Shown here: positions 9,269 to 20,568 of the stretch, one piece after another
Position numbering within the stretch: the first letter of the stretch is position 1
How the letters are laid out: each line of letters begins with the position of its first letter
DNA from: Leptodontidium sp. MPI-SDFR-AT-0119
Taxonomy: Eukaryota; Ascomycota; Leotiomycetes; Helotiales; Leptodontidiaceae
DNA: 64,000 nucleotides
NCBI GenBank assembly: GCA_020726505.1
Contig: JAHLEZ010000010.1
Coordinates: forward strand, 682,001-746,000
Reading direction: 5' to 3'
Position numbers and translations under genes: made by a program
The notes under the pieces: model-generated
Database searches by the model: none
What the model was told of the DNA's origin: nothing
Seen by the model: the letters and a program-made list of their open reading frames with translations, nothing else

Positions 9269-11848
9269 TCAAAACCATCAAGGGGTGGACCGCCGATCCA
9301 GTCCTATAAGAAGGATAAGACAGGCGTGCCTCAACTGCCGGTAATGTCTGCTTCTCAGCCACCAAGGAGGACATCTACTAACCCTGGCAGACGCAAGAAA
9401 TCCAAATGTCCTGGAGAGAAGCCACAATGTTCGATATGCAGCCGGTTGGGACAGAGTTGCTTGTACGAGGCTCAGGAAAGCGAAGCACGCAAAAGAAAGA
9501 GATCTCCTGATAGGTCACATGATGTTTTACCAGGAGGTGAGGTGAGAAGTCGGACAGTATCTTTGGGGATATCGTATTAACCAGGTAAAGGTCTCGAAAA
9601 GATTTGGTAATATCGAGCAGAAGTTAGAAGAGCTCGCAGCGTCCATGCAGTAAGTCTACTCCTCGACACGTGCTCACGTACTGATTCAGTATACTAGGAA
9701 AGTCGTGCCAGCTTCAAACAGCCCCAGGCTAGCTGTTAATGAATCAGAAGACCTCTTGACCCATTCAAGAAACTCAACGCGGCAGGTAAATGGGGTGATT
9801 GGAGTTCAGAATACCTTCGCATCGCCAAGACCGCACCCTTCCAGTCGGCAGCTTCAGACACTGTGAGACTCCTGACCGAGATGCATACCATTAGCTAACG
9901 CCAACAGCCTTCGTGGAATTGAAGACCTACCCTCTGATGTGGTCAACGATGGTGTTATTGCATATTTTACGTGCTTCCATGCTCAACCTTACAACTTGAT
10001 GTGTCAAAATTCTTCGCTGGGGCCAAACTGTTCACTAGGCCCGCTGGTTCTCAATCCCATGCTCGCATTGAGTATTCGTTGTTCCTCCCATGATTTTTGG
10101 ACTGATCAACAGAAGACCAATGACTGGATTAGTGCTCTAGCAGAAAGATCATGGCGTGATCTTCAGCATCGGTACGGAGAAGGAGATACAAGTCTTGAGT
10201 ATCTGCAGGGACTTTGTCTCTTGGCCCAAGTTGACTTTGCTGGTACGATGTTCCAAAGCAATTTCAGGAGTTGCCAACAAGACTGACTTCACAGACGGGA
10301 GGGTGCAAAGAGCCCACACTCAAATATCCCTCGGTGTTCGCATCGCCCAATCTTTAGGCTACCTCTCCGAACCCACGGGCACAGGAAACCAGGAAAGAAG
10401 TGAAGAGGTCATTCGTTGCACTTGGACTCTGTTCATGCTGGACCGAACTTTCAGTATTACCCGCCTAGTTTCTCCTTCTCAACCCTACCAAGCTTATCAG
10501 CTCCCGAAGCCAACGTGGGAAGGAGCATTGTTACTTGACAAATTCCGAAGAGGTGCAAAGCAAGATTCTAGCTCTAAAATCGACCCTCTGTCTAATGAGC
10601 AGGATCTTTCGGCCCTCCTGGTGGGAGTGTATTCGCTTTGGGATGACGCAATTCGATATGTTTTCCAGACGACAAACAAGAGCGATATGCCTCCCTGGCA
10701 TCCTACATCTGATCTTGCAACTATCGAATACCGATTCGCCGATTTTGAGCCAGGTGAGATAAGTTTGAACCCTTCTCAGCAGACTCTAGCTGACGGACTT
10801 CCCAGAGTTCTCCACGCATCGATATCGAGAGGTTGATTTCCCACGTCGAGCAATCCAAGAGCCACATCTACGCCCATATTTTGCGTCATGGCTATGCTTT
10901 CAGCTAGCTTATATGTCAATACAGTGTTGCATGTAAGTCTCGTTTGGTTCGAATGTACTTCATGAGTTAATTAATTTCAGCCATCACCCCTTTATAATGT
11001 TCATAAAACTGCAGCATGTCATACGAAAAGTCCCGCCAAGTTTCCTACAGAAGTCGTACAAAAGCTCACTCATTCATTCCCGTTGGATTATCAGATTCTT
11101 AGATGAAATGGACGAAGCTGGCATGATGCTCCATGACCCATTCATCGGCTATCTTACAGCAATCGCTGCCACCATCCAACTGGAACACACGTTGAGTAAG
11201 CACACAGATGTTGCAGCTGCAGCGACATTGAGTTTTCGGAGCGCTATCAGATATTTGAAGAAGCTCTCCAAGTATTGGAACAGCATTGCAGAATTGGTAG
11301 ACTCGAAACTGATCACCTTCACCACCAGCTCGGTGCTAATCATCTCATAGCTTGGGATCGTAGAAGAGCTGGCAGCTAGACTTCGCCATCGCCACACCCT
11401 CTATTATAGTCAGGATGATTATGATGGAATTCTACCTGTCGTTGAGAGCGAACGAGTCGGGCTTGCAGGCGATGATATGAGCCTCATGTGGAAGGTTTTT
11501 GACTATGCTTCGATGTCAGCGTTGAATGGGAAGTCACCTCGTTCAAATCTGAACAAAGCAAATGCAGGCCAGGATACTGGAGATCTCACATCCCAGCCTC
11601 GAGGTCAGACAGGCCCACCAAATAATATTAGCAGTCTGCCAGCGACGGAAAGCAATTGGGGAAATATGCCATCCAACATACCACCCACTGGTCTCGAGTT
11701 CCCAAATATGGAAGGACCACAAGCGGGCCTCGAACAACCTAATTTATCACTGTTCGACCAGATCCCCGAAGACTGGGCATTTACGATAGATGACTGGACT
11801 TTGTTTGGAGCTCCGGGTTCCACTTATTTCTACAATGAAGCATCTTGA
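9261..11848 (+). CDS. Zn2Cys6 transcription factor with fungal-specific regulatory domain
   Basis: A multi-exon gene. Exon 1 (9261-9340) ends inside the zinc cluster and a 50-nt intron (9341-9390, branch CTAAC) joins QACLNCR to RKKSKCPGEKPQC, giving the binuclear cluster CX2CX6CX6CX2CX6C that binds DNA. A short region with KRFGNIEQKLEELAASMQ follows and may be a coiled-coil dimerisation helix. After an exon starting at 9908 comes the middle homology region: LEYLQGLCLLAQVDF, RVQRAHTQISLGVRIAQSLG and EEVIRCTWTLFMLDRTFS, typical of the fungal-specific TF domain. The frame passes further introns near 9543, 9650, 9862, 10242, 10755, 10930 and 11299. The last (GTAGAC to CATAG, branch CTAAT) removes an apparent stop at 11348. 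The C-terminus (DDWTLFGAPGSTYFYNEAS) is acidic/aromatic and may activate. It is likely nuclear and may regulate neighbouring oxidoreductase genes (inference). Confidence 0.85.
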
Positions 11849-11912
11849 GGGAGGAATGGTCATGTCACCCTGACCAGGAATATAAATCATCATATAATGC
11901 TTTCGATTATGA

Positions 11913-13154
11913 TTAGCAGGCAATCTCAAAGGGCCTGACACTATATAAAGACTCATCCTTCTCCGACAAAGAAACATCAAAACCAAGAATGCCCAGACTC
12001 TGACTGCACCTTCGGCCAGCGAAGTTGTCAAACGAAACAGCCTCGTCCGTTGGCCGCCTCATCACACCAGGAGCTTCTGCCGAGTACCTCTGCCTGTACT
12101 TCTCCAGCAGCTCAGGCGTCACATCGCTGCCACCACAGACAGCAACAACGATCTTCATCTCTCTCCAATCCTCATCACTCATATCACTTCCCATGGCTTT
12201 TCTCAGCTCACCATTATACACAGCAGCAAGACCAACCCCACACGAAACCTCAACAAGGACATTCTCATCCTCCGCAAAGCGAACCGACCCCATCGCAGCC
12301 TCAGCATCGCTCAAAACCAAACTGGTGACATTGCTCCGTTGCGCCAACTCATACGCTCTCGAAGCCACTCGAACAACACCCAACGACGTGGCTATACTGT
12401 TGATCTTCGGCAGCGTGATGTGTTTCCCACCCTTGAGACTCGCATTCAAACTTTCCGCTCCTCTGGTTTCAACCGCCAACACCCACGGAGGTTGTGGTCT
12501 CCGTAGAGAAGGTGTGAAGTTGCGCTCAATAGCAGTCATAATCCCAGTCAACAAGCTCCCACCGCCCACACTGCACACAACACCATCGATACCCTCCTCA
12601 TCCACATCCACATCCTCCATCTGCTCATACACCTCCTCGAACATAGACGAGGCACCTTCCCAGATTACCGGGTTATCGAACGGAGGAACGTAGAACCCAT
12701 TTGGATCCTTCGACAGCAGGTTCTCTTTCAGATACCGATCAGCGTCAGCCCAACTCGCGCCGACTTGATGCACGAAAGCTCCCAACGAGCGGATCTTATT
12801 GACCATGAATGTAGAAGTTGCGAGAGGAATGACGACTGTGGCAGGATATCCCATTGAGCGCGCTGCTGTAGCGCAGGCGATTCCGGCATTTCCGCCAGAG
12901 GAACAGTAGTAGTGTAGGTGTGTGAGAGATTGGGGATCGCGGCTGAGGATGGCGCTTTGCATCAGGTGGCTGATGCCGCGGTATTTGAACGACCCGGATG
13001 GTTGGTAGTTGTCTAGTTTGAGGAATATTCTACTGTGGGGATGTTAGATTATTGGTTTTTGGTATGTGATCGGACAAGGGACGAACCATCCTGCTGCTGT
13101 GGAGAGGGAGGAGGACTCGATGAGAGGAGTGCGTGTCCAGAGGTTTTCGGACAT
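11913..13154 (-). CDS. PLP-dependent L-serine/threonine dehydratase
   Basis: Two exons (13154-13087 and 13032-11913) give 395 residues. The junction rebuilds AAGCRIFLKLDNYQPSGSF followed by KYRG, the family motif whose Lys forms the Schiff base with pyridoxal phosphate (about residue 41). SSGGNAGIA near 68-76 is the phosphate-binding loop, and GGGSLLTG near residue 178 is the glycine loop. The C-terminal VVAVCGGSDVTPELL closes the fold II core. The enzyme should deaminate serine (and perhaps threonine) to the 2-oxo acid plus ammonia in the cytosol, like yeast CHA1-type catabolic enzymes. The donor GTTCGT is non-consensus, but the acceptor and branch CTAAC fit. It is tail-to-tail with the Zn2Cys6 regulator; the two stop codons are only about 64 bp apart, so their 3' UTRs must overlap or be very short. 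Confidence 0.92.
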
Positions 13155-14251
13155 CTTGACGGTGGAAGAAAGGGTATCAAGTCAAGTTAAGTCAAGCCTT
13201 GATTGGTTCTTGGGAGAGGATCAGATACAATTGGACAGATGATGCGAGAATCGAGAACCAGAAAATGTGAGATGAAGAAAAGGTATTTGGATCTTGCTTG
13301 GGTATCTCACTCTTCAAAACAAAAGAACAAACAGCGGTACACACCCTTATATACCATACATGCAAGTTCCAAGCTCCCATTCCCCTTCGTATCCACATCC
13401 ACATTCTCCACTTCTTCATCCATGAATAACAACAACCCTCATCAGACTCTTCACCGCATCTCATTTATTACGTCTGATCCTCCGGTTGAGACGCACGCAT
13501 CGGCACGTTGAGAAAACTCTCTCATATCACTCCCTCTGATTGGTACAACCCTCTCTGCTCATCTGAGACTTACATTCAGACACGCAAACAACGAGGAAAC
13601 TAGCGGTTCCCGGCCCAGCACGGTCCGATCACCTGACCGGTCCGTCCTTGAGGCCTGTTCGTGGAAGGCGCACTTCTGCATCAGGTAGGTAGGAATGTAT
13701 GATTTCTCCAGACGAGGATTTCAGCACGTAATTCTTACGAGGGGATTTTATTTCTAAATTGGGTATTTGAGAGGATACGTGGAAGGTTGAGAGTGTTCCA
13801 TTGGATTTGTTTATGGTCACAGGCCGTGAACCGAACCGAACTCCCTTTTGAGTTGGCCACGCTTCAGATTTTGAGGGGTGAGAGGTATTTACGTTTGTTA
13901 ATCTTGGGGAAGGTGGTCATTTGATTCTTTCTTGTGGAAATAGTGTGAGTAAGAGGTATGGTTTCTTGCGTGTTTCTCTTGCGGTGTTTGGTGGGTCAAG
14001 TGTTCTCGTCGTCCGGATGATTGTTCGGGGCTGTTTACTCGTCAGATGCGCATGCAAATTTGTTTTAAATCTCTTACATTATTATCGTTTACGTTTCTCT
14101 ATCTAATCATACACTCTTCATTATATTATTCCACTCCTCTCAATACCAATCCACCAATAAAACAAAACAAAACTCCATATCAAAGCAACCCAGGGTATCC
14201 GAATCCGCAAATCATAAGTCCCAAGTATCGTACAGCACATTTCTCGCCCAC
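13155..14251. other. Intergenic, no gene seen
   Basis: This is the upstream region of the serine dehydratase and the 3' flank of the next minus-strand gene. Pyrimidine-rich stretches near 13380-13420 and 14090-14200 are present; no gene is supported. Confidence 0.45.
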
Positions 14252-15898
14252 TCAATGCAAATTCCCAAGCGCTTCAATCTGTTTTTTGCACTTCGCCTTC
14301 ATCTTCATAAAATAGCCCCATCCAACCACGCACGCAACACCAATATACGCAATTCCCGCACTCCCGATCTTGATCCACAGGTGCGCGTAATCCCGATGAT
14401 CTGCTGTATCCGTCGCAAGGGACACCACCCCGCCACGAGTATTGATCCAGTGACCCAGTCCAGCTTTACAGATACAGTTGCGGTATACGCCTAGCAGCTG
14501 CATGATCGTTCCGCCAATGGAGCAGAAGACTGCAAAGGCTATGCAGACTGAGCCAAGAATGTAAACGGGCCATTTGATCCAAGGTCTCATCTCACCTTGG
14601 TGAAAGTTCGAGCAGAACCAGCAGACGATCAACACAATTTGACAGCAGGCGTAACAGAGTACGGTCGTAGCTCTGCAGCCAAACCCGATGATAGGTGTGA
14701 AATATGAGATGGAAATTGCGAGTGCGCACACGATTGTGATTGCCAGAATGGTGAGAATACATGCGACTAGTCTGATCGTCCGCGAATTTAGGATCCTCTC
14801 GATGCTTGGAATGTAGGGTGCCCTTGGACCAACGATTGCATCCATCGTCCAGCTTCGCACACAATCCCCTCTGTACCAGAGAGCGACAGTGTGGTATGGT
14901 GATTTGGAAAGCGTAAATCTGCTTGCGTTTTTGGACCCCTGAACTCGTCCGAAGATGGCTTCTAGGGTTGCGGATCTTGTCATCCCGAGCACACAACAAC
15001 AAGCTGTCGCAGTCAGGACAACGATTCCGTACCACAGACCGAAAGCGATGGCGTGTGCGGTATCGTTATCTCCAAGTTTCGAGGATGCGTCGAATAGCGC
15101 GTAGCCGTAGGCACCGAGATAGAAGACCACCGGAGCCCCAATCTGAACTCCGTACGAGCTTTGATGGTCGAGTAGGAGATGAAGCTTTCCTTGCGCATCC
15201 TCGGCCTTCGCATCGCAGACATCTGCGATGACTTTGTCAACCAAATCATCCCCTGGCTGCTTGTTGGCGTCCACTCGAGGAAGGAAAGTCCCAATCAAAG
15301 TCAGCGTGATTGCATACGCAGCTTGCCGACGTCGAAGATTTCCCAGAGCGCCCTTCGACACCTCCCTCTCGATCTCCTTCAGAATCATCCAGTCTTTCAA
15401 ACTCTCATCAATCGCGCCGACCATCATGAGTCCGGCTAGTCCGAACACGGCGATGATCCAAGAGATTATATCAAGTATCATGATGCCGAATGCAGCAACC
15501 AGCCAGAGGACACTGAGAATGAGATTTTCATCGAATAACTTCTCTCCACGAGGCATGCGATAATTCCGCGGGATGGTCAAGACGAAGACCAGAGCTGGTA
15601 ACAAGAAACCAACAAGTGGACCGATCCATTGCGATAATTGGGAGACTTGCGACATTTGCCAACCTGGCCACCGATCAAGACACACAGGAAGAGAGACTGT
15701 GACAGGGAGAGCTGGGTCGTTTGGGAAGAGAGCATATTGCGATGCGCATCTTGAGTTTGTGTTGTTTGCTAACGAGGGATCTCGAGCTACCGATTCATTT
15801 CTGATAATCCAGCACGCTTGATCGAAGTCAACGTGATTATTGACAGCGGCACATACATAGATACAGGTAAGCAGGACGAGGGATGTAGTGCAACGCAT
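14252..15898 (-). CDS. Large polytopic membrane protein of unknown function, with signal peptide
   Basis: A continuous frame of 548 residues starts MRCTTSLVLLTCIYVCAAV, a good signal peptide. A luminal/extracellular head of about 80 residues follows, with several Cys (QACWIIRN, NTNSRCASQ, LPVCLDRW) and N-glycosylation sequons. Hydrophobic segments then appear at roughly residues 91-110, 127-165, 200-212, 255-270, 285-310, 375-400, 405-430, 442-470 and 515-535, so about eight membrane passes. The C-terminus is basic and cytosolic-looking (KMKAKCKKQIEALGNLH). I do not recognise a named family and see no catalytic or transport signature. The head-plus-helices layout is common among fungal plasma-membrane proteins of unknown role. 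The first Met is chosen because it begins the signal peptide. Confidence 0.8.
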   Translation of the reverse strand: MRCTTSLVLLTCIYVCAAVNNHVDFDQACWIIRNESVARDPSLANNTNSRCASQYALFPNDPALPVTVSLPVCLDRWPGWQMSQVSQLSQWIGPLVGFLLPALVFVLTIPRNYRMPRGEKLFDENLILSVLWLVAAFGIMILDIISWIIAVFGLAGLMMVGAIDESLKDWMILKEIEREVSKGALGNLRRRQAAYAITLTLIGTFLPRVDANKQPGDDLVDKVIADVCDAKAEDAQGKLHLLLDHQSSYGVQIGAPVVFYLGAYGYALFDASSKLGDNDTAHAIAFGLWYGIVVLTATACCCVLGMTRSATLEAIFGRVQGSKNASRFTLSKSPYHTVALWYRGDCVRSWTMDAIVGPRAPYIPSIERILNSRTIRLVACILTILAITIVCALAISISYFTPIIGFGCRATTVLCYACCQIVLIVCWFCSNFHQGEMRPWIKWPVYILGSVCIAFAVFCSIGGTIMQLLGVYRNCICKAGLGHWINTRGGVVSLATDTADHRDYAHLWIKIGSAGIAYIGVACVVGWGYFMKMKAKCKKQIEALGNLH

Positions 15899-16895
15899 CG
15901 TAGCGCGAAGTCTTCGTCTAAGAAAAGCAGTGAGTGGTATGAGCTGCGCTGCGTTACTCTACAGAACAAAACAAACAAACAGATTTTGATTTGAAGCAGC
16001 GCAATATCTTAAGTTGAGATGGATGAGAAAGCAGAGGGCCAGACCAGAATTAAATACCCCTAAAACAGGCAGGCGCATTGCATCCAAGATGACTCGACTC
16101 CGAAGCCTCACTCACCCAAAAGAGCGACTTTCCATCCATCCTCGCTCTCGCATTCACACCTCCGTGAAGTCACGCTCACGCTGAGCCTCGCTGTACAACC
16201 CTTCCACTCTCGTTCTTTCCCGATGAGGTGTGTTTGAAGTTGATGTGTGTAGCCACACTTCCCTCCTCCAGCCAACCACATTGCAGCAGAATGGTCTCTC
16301 CAACCCCCTTCACCGGATGTGTGCACTTTGCATTTTGATATCGGAAAGGCTGAGACGTTGATTTTCGGTGAGGGAGGTGTGGGAAAAGAAGTGCAATCTC
16401 CACGCTTGAAGGTTGAAATAGATGGGACATGTACCTTAGGTGTCCCTCGCTTGCCTGGGACCAATCAATTCTGAGGCTGCTGGGAGGCTGAGATCTCGTC
16501 TCACTGCATGTACAAGGCTATTCGCGTTGCAAGAAGCTCTCGATGGGAATGAGGCTCTGAAAATTGGAATTTGCCCTTTCATTGGCGCTTAGACGGAGAG
16601 CAGGCCAACTTCGGAACGTCCAAAATACCCCCGGACACGTGACAAAATGTGAGCCTCATAAAAGTCGCAGCTGGCGTATATTCTTTCTTTGATGTATCAT
16701 GCGGAGGAGAATTTCTCTAATTCTGATAGCCTTAGCCCCTATATATGCTCAAATTTCAGATCCGAGCCCAAGATATCAGATTTTGCACACTCACGTGATG
16801 TATGAGAATCTAAATTTAGATATTTTGACCTCCTTAACTTCCAGGTTTGAATATCCAGACCTGGTTTGTGTATACATGCTTGAATCTTTCTAGAT
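15899..16895. other. Intergenic, no gene seen
   Basis: This is the upstream region of the orphan membrane protein gene and the 3' flank of the TAPT1-family gene. A minus-strand frame at 16108-16464 lacks any domain and is not called. Confidence 0.45.
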
Positions 16896-19800
16896 CTACC
16901 AGATCCTCTTCACCATCTCATATCGGCTGATCTTCCCGAAATCTTGATTTTTCTCTGCTTTCTCCTTTCCAATCTTCTCTTTCTCCTTCATCTTCTTCAG
17001 CGTCTCCGAATCATCGTCATAGAACCAACGTTTCTTGTCGTCGTCCACCTCTGTCATACCCCATATACCCAAGCGCTTGCCTTCTGCGCCATAGCTCTGA
17101 TGCTCTCGTTTCTTCATGGTCCGGTATCTATTTCGTGCGAATTTGAGAAGGAGCATCCCAAGTACCAGCTTGCAGGCAAGAAGAACGAAGAAAGCGCCGA
17201 GGAAGAAGATGAGCATAGTTAGTGCGGCAATGGCATCGTCTGCGCTGGGTAGATACCAAGGATTGGTGGCTAGAGGGTCCGGGATACCGAAAGTGGAGCG
17301 ACCGAGGGCTCGTCGAATGATATTGTCGAAGTGCTCCAGAGCGGCAGTCGTTGCAGGAGACGTTGTCGCTGATTCAACCGATAGTGCTGTTGCTGTCGAT
17401 GCAACTGGTGACGGAAGGTGGGTAGCAAGAAACATATGATACGTCTGCATTGAAGACCGGATGAAAAGACATGACAGTGGAATCACTGGCAGTCCAAGAC
17501 GCTTGATCAGGTTCTGGTTTACAAACGCCTAGAAAATGTAAGCGGGGTCTCAGATCGTGCTGCAAACAACCTACATTGGTGTAATAATCCTTGGCCAAAA
17601 CGTCAAGATATCGCTGGTAGACTGCCGGCTTGACGTTGTTGAACTTGCTAATGTAAGAGTGCTTGATCCAATCCACCAACATCTCGCTGCCAAGAACGAG
17701 GAGAAAGGGAGTAAACACTTCGCCTGACCAGCTGGGTAAGACGGTGAAACTGCTCGGAAGAATAGAATTGCTACGTGACGATACTGCGTCATCCCCAGGA
17801 ATGTCACCATACCCACCAACTTCAACAATGTTTCGAAGTGCAATGATTATCAACATCAACCAAAGCTGGAATCTTTCGACGATATCCGCGCAGGTGAGTT
17901 GGAAAAGGTTGTCCTTCTCTATCTTTTTAAAGACTGTGGACTTCACCTCAACAAACTGGTTAGAAATCAGGAGCGTCAGAAGGGCGTTTGAATATGAGTT
18001 GACAGCAACGTTCAGAGCAATGACTTGATAAAACAGTGCTGTGGCGTGGGTGACGTTGTAGATGAGTGCTAGGACGAACATCCCGAGAGGACGCAAAATC
18101 TTGCTTCTTCCATACGAATCTCGTTCCAAAGTTTCGTTGGAAAACAAACACTCGAGGATATCTTGACCAAGAGCTGCCAAGAGTTTGTCACAAACCTGCC
18201 GATGTCAGAATTGTAATGTGAGGGGCAAGCAAGACCATACCTCAAGAGCATTGAAAATAACATAGAGCTTGATCGCCGACTGGCCTCGAATACTGTGATA
18301 CATTCGACTGGCGTCTAATTTCATCAAGATGAAGCAACTGAAAATGATCACTGCTCCTTGGAGAAGATCTGCCTTGTGGTATGATGAAAGCGATGAGGGT
18401 TGAGACTTCGTTCGCCGATGCCTGCGTCCCCAACCTTGTCTTGATTTACGGTCCACTTCGGCCTTTAAATTTTCGGATGTCAAGTTTGGCAAGCCGATAT
18501 CAGGTTTTCTCCCTGATTGCGATTGGTAAGATGCAGCCATTGAAACTGGAGGGCGACTCGCCCTAGATACACTCCTCGAGCGATCGGCTGAGCTCGTACT
18601 TCCTCGTCTTCCACGCTGACGATGCCAGAAGCGTCCAGATCCGTGATAGATGAATCCAGCGATGAACCGCACTTCCTTCGCTATAACGTGGCCCCACCAC
18701 TGGATTAAGATTGCCGCGGCTTTGAAAAATCGAAGCGGCAAAATAGTAAATGTGTATAACCATGCATCCAAGCATGCCATAGAGCCGAAATAAAGAACCT
18801 GCTCTAATTGAGGCGGGAGCAACAGGAAATTTAACAGCCGCTCAAATTTGACTTTCGAAGACTCATAAGGAAACTCGCTCGATGCTGATCGATAAATATA
18901 CAACGGGCTCGGCCGTGTAGAAGAAAGCTCCAGCTGCAGGTAGGTGGGGATGGACATGGGAGGAAGTGGTATTGACTGCGGTATTGGTGAAGGAGGGTCT
19001 AGACCATTCTGTAACTTTGCTGACACAACATTGAGATCTAGCGGCTCCGGCCGTAGTCCCGATTGAAGGGGTTTCCTCTTCGGCGAGAGTTGGTTTTGTG
19101 CCTTGGACAAAGATGGTGTTGCTTTGCTTGTTGTGGGAGGCGTTGAAACGGCTCTGGAAGAGTACCCAGGCCGTCTGGTCATCATATTCGAAGCAGTCTC
19201 GGCCCTGGCTCGACGATCATTTGGAACCTCTGCGTAGATGGCCATCGGCTCTGGAGCACTGATCTTTCTGTGCCTTCCGTTTCTGCCATCAACATCCGAG
19301 TGCGGACCATCAGACAGAGAGCCTCTTCGATCAATAATTGGCGATGGCGCAAGAGAGGGCTGTGCGGAAACCGTGTACCTGGTTGGGGAGCTGACTGGGA
19401 GAGAGTCGGGAGCTGTCGTGAGCTCCTCGACTTCAGCAGCTGTCAATTTCAGGACCTCGCCGTTGGCCTTATTCACAGAGAGCTTCCGAGGCTTTCTAGT
19501 CTTCTCTTCTGCAGTGCCCTCCATCTCGACGATAGTAGATCTCACATCATCCCCATTGCTTCGATTGATCGAGAGTTTCCTGGGTTTTCTGACCTCTTCT
19601 GGGATATCATGAAGTTCATGCGGTGGTAGCGTCTTCGATATTGGAAGCGGCGAAGCAATGGCTGCTTCATCGTTATCCATAGATGTTGAACTATTGTTGA
19701 ATGACTTTTCAAAAGATCCAGAGTATTTCCGGGAAATAGATGGTAAGGTCCTCGTGTACTCCACCGAAGAATCTGTTACCACTAGAGATGGGGACAAACT

Positions 19801-19998
19801 CCGCGGCGAAGGTGACGGTGATCTCGACGGCGTCGGCGATGGCGAAGGAAGATGCGTCACTTCCTGGACGGCGAGTGTGAATCTTGAAGCCATATCATGT
19901 GACGGATTCTGTCCTCCTGAAGCCATTTCCGGCCATGCGCTCTGGCTCTGAGCTTCGTTCTCCTCGTCTCGAGAACTCGAGCCCACTATTGACACCAT
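16896..19998 (-). CDS. TAPT1/Emp65-family ER membrane protein
   Basis: Three exons (19998-18241, 18195-17575, 17528-16896) with canonical short introns give 1003 residues. The first 330 or so residues are Ser/Pro-rich and probably disordered, with a twice-used KPRKLS-type repeat (RKPRKLSINRSNGDD and RKPRKLSVNKANGE). The TAPT1 (eukaryotic membrane protein, CMV-receptor-like) domain then follows: ERLLNFLLLPPQLEQVLYFG, DLLQGAVIIFSCFILMKLD, RGQSAIKLYVIFNALEVCDKL spanning the first intron, and GQDILECLFSNE, all hallmark segments. Later come a region with several TM helices (LMLIIIALRNIVEVGG, FTPFLLVLGSEMLVDWIKHS) and a basic C-terminal tail. In yeast the homologue works in ER membrane protein quality control together with a SUN-like partner. 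Localisation to the ER is from family knowledge. Confidence 0.9.
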
Positions 19999-20568
19999 AG
20001 CCAGAGTTCATGTCAATCGATAATGCAAGTACCGTTAGGCATCTAATCGTGGCTGTTGCCGGTGGGCATTCGAAAGGGATGGATATTCTGGTTTTATCTC
20101 ATGTCAGGCTGGTGTCCAGTCGAGATCTGAACCAAGAAATCTAGCGTCTCGCTTGACACCCCCCGGCCCGCTGATTAGCGTGCCAAGGCTCGCCCCACCA
20201 AATCTCGGTAAAGGTCTTCCCTTTTGAAGTTCTGCTGGCATTGTTTACTTAAGTTCAACATCATGCCTTATCGTGTCTTGCGGTTGTACAGAAATTTAAA
20301 GTTAACTGTGCATTGAACTTATTCTTCCAGGTTTTCCCATTAATTTTCTGATTTGAAAATCCGTGTTCTTGGAGGCTCGTCAGGTCAGCCCCAGCAACAT
20401 TCTTCCCTTTCACAGTACATTCTTCCTGCAGGAATGCAGAACAACGATACTCTCGCAATGTTTGACCTTCAATTATACTCGATTTGTTCCCTTTAACAAC
20501 CACTCTCATTATCTTCAATCGCGAATCACTCCCATTTCCCCCAACTGTGCAGCATCTGGATCCTAGAT
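19999..20568. promoter_or_regulatory. Divergent intergenic region
   Basis: The TAPT1-family gene leaves to the left and the DLH-like gene to the right, so this 0.57 kb must contain both promoters. No distinct element is evident by eye. Confidence 0.35.

Noticed and set aside
11299..11352. Apparent in-frame TAG in the Zn2Cys6 regulator
   Set aside because: A standard intron (GTAGAC donor, CTAAT branch, CATAG acceptor) removes it in frame, unlike the stops in the true pseudogenes.
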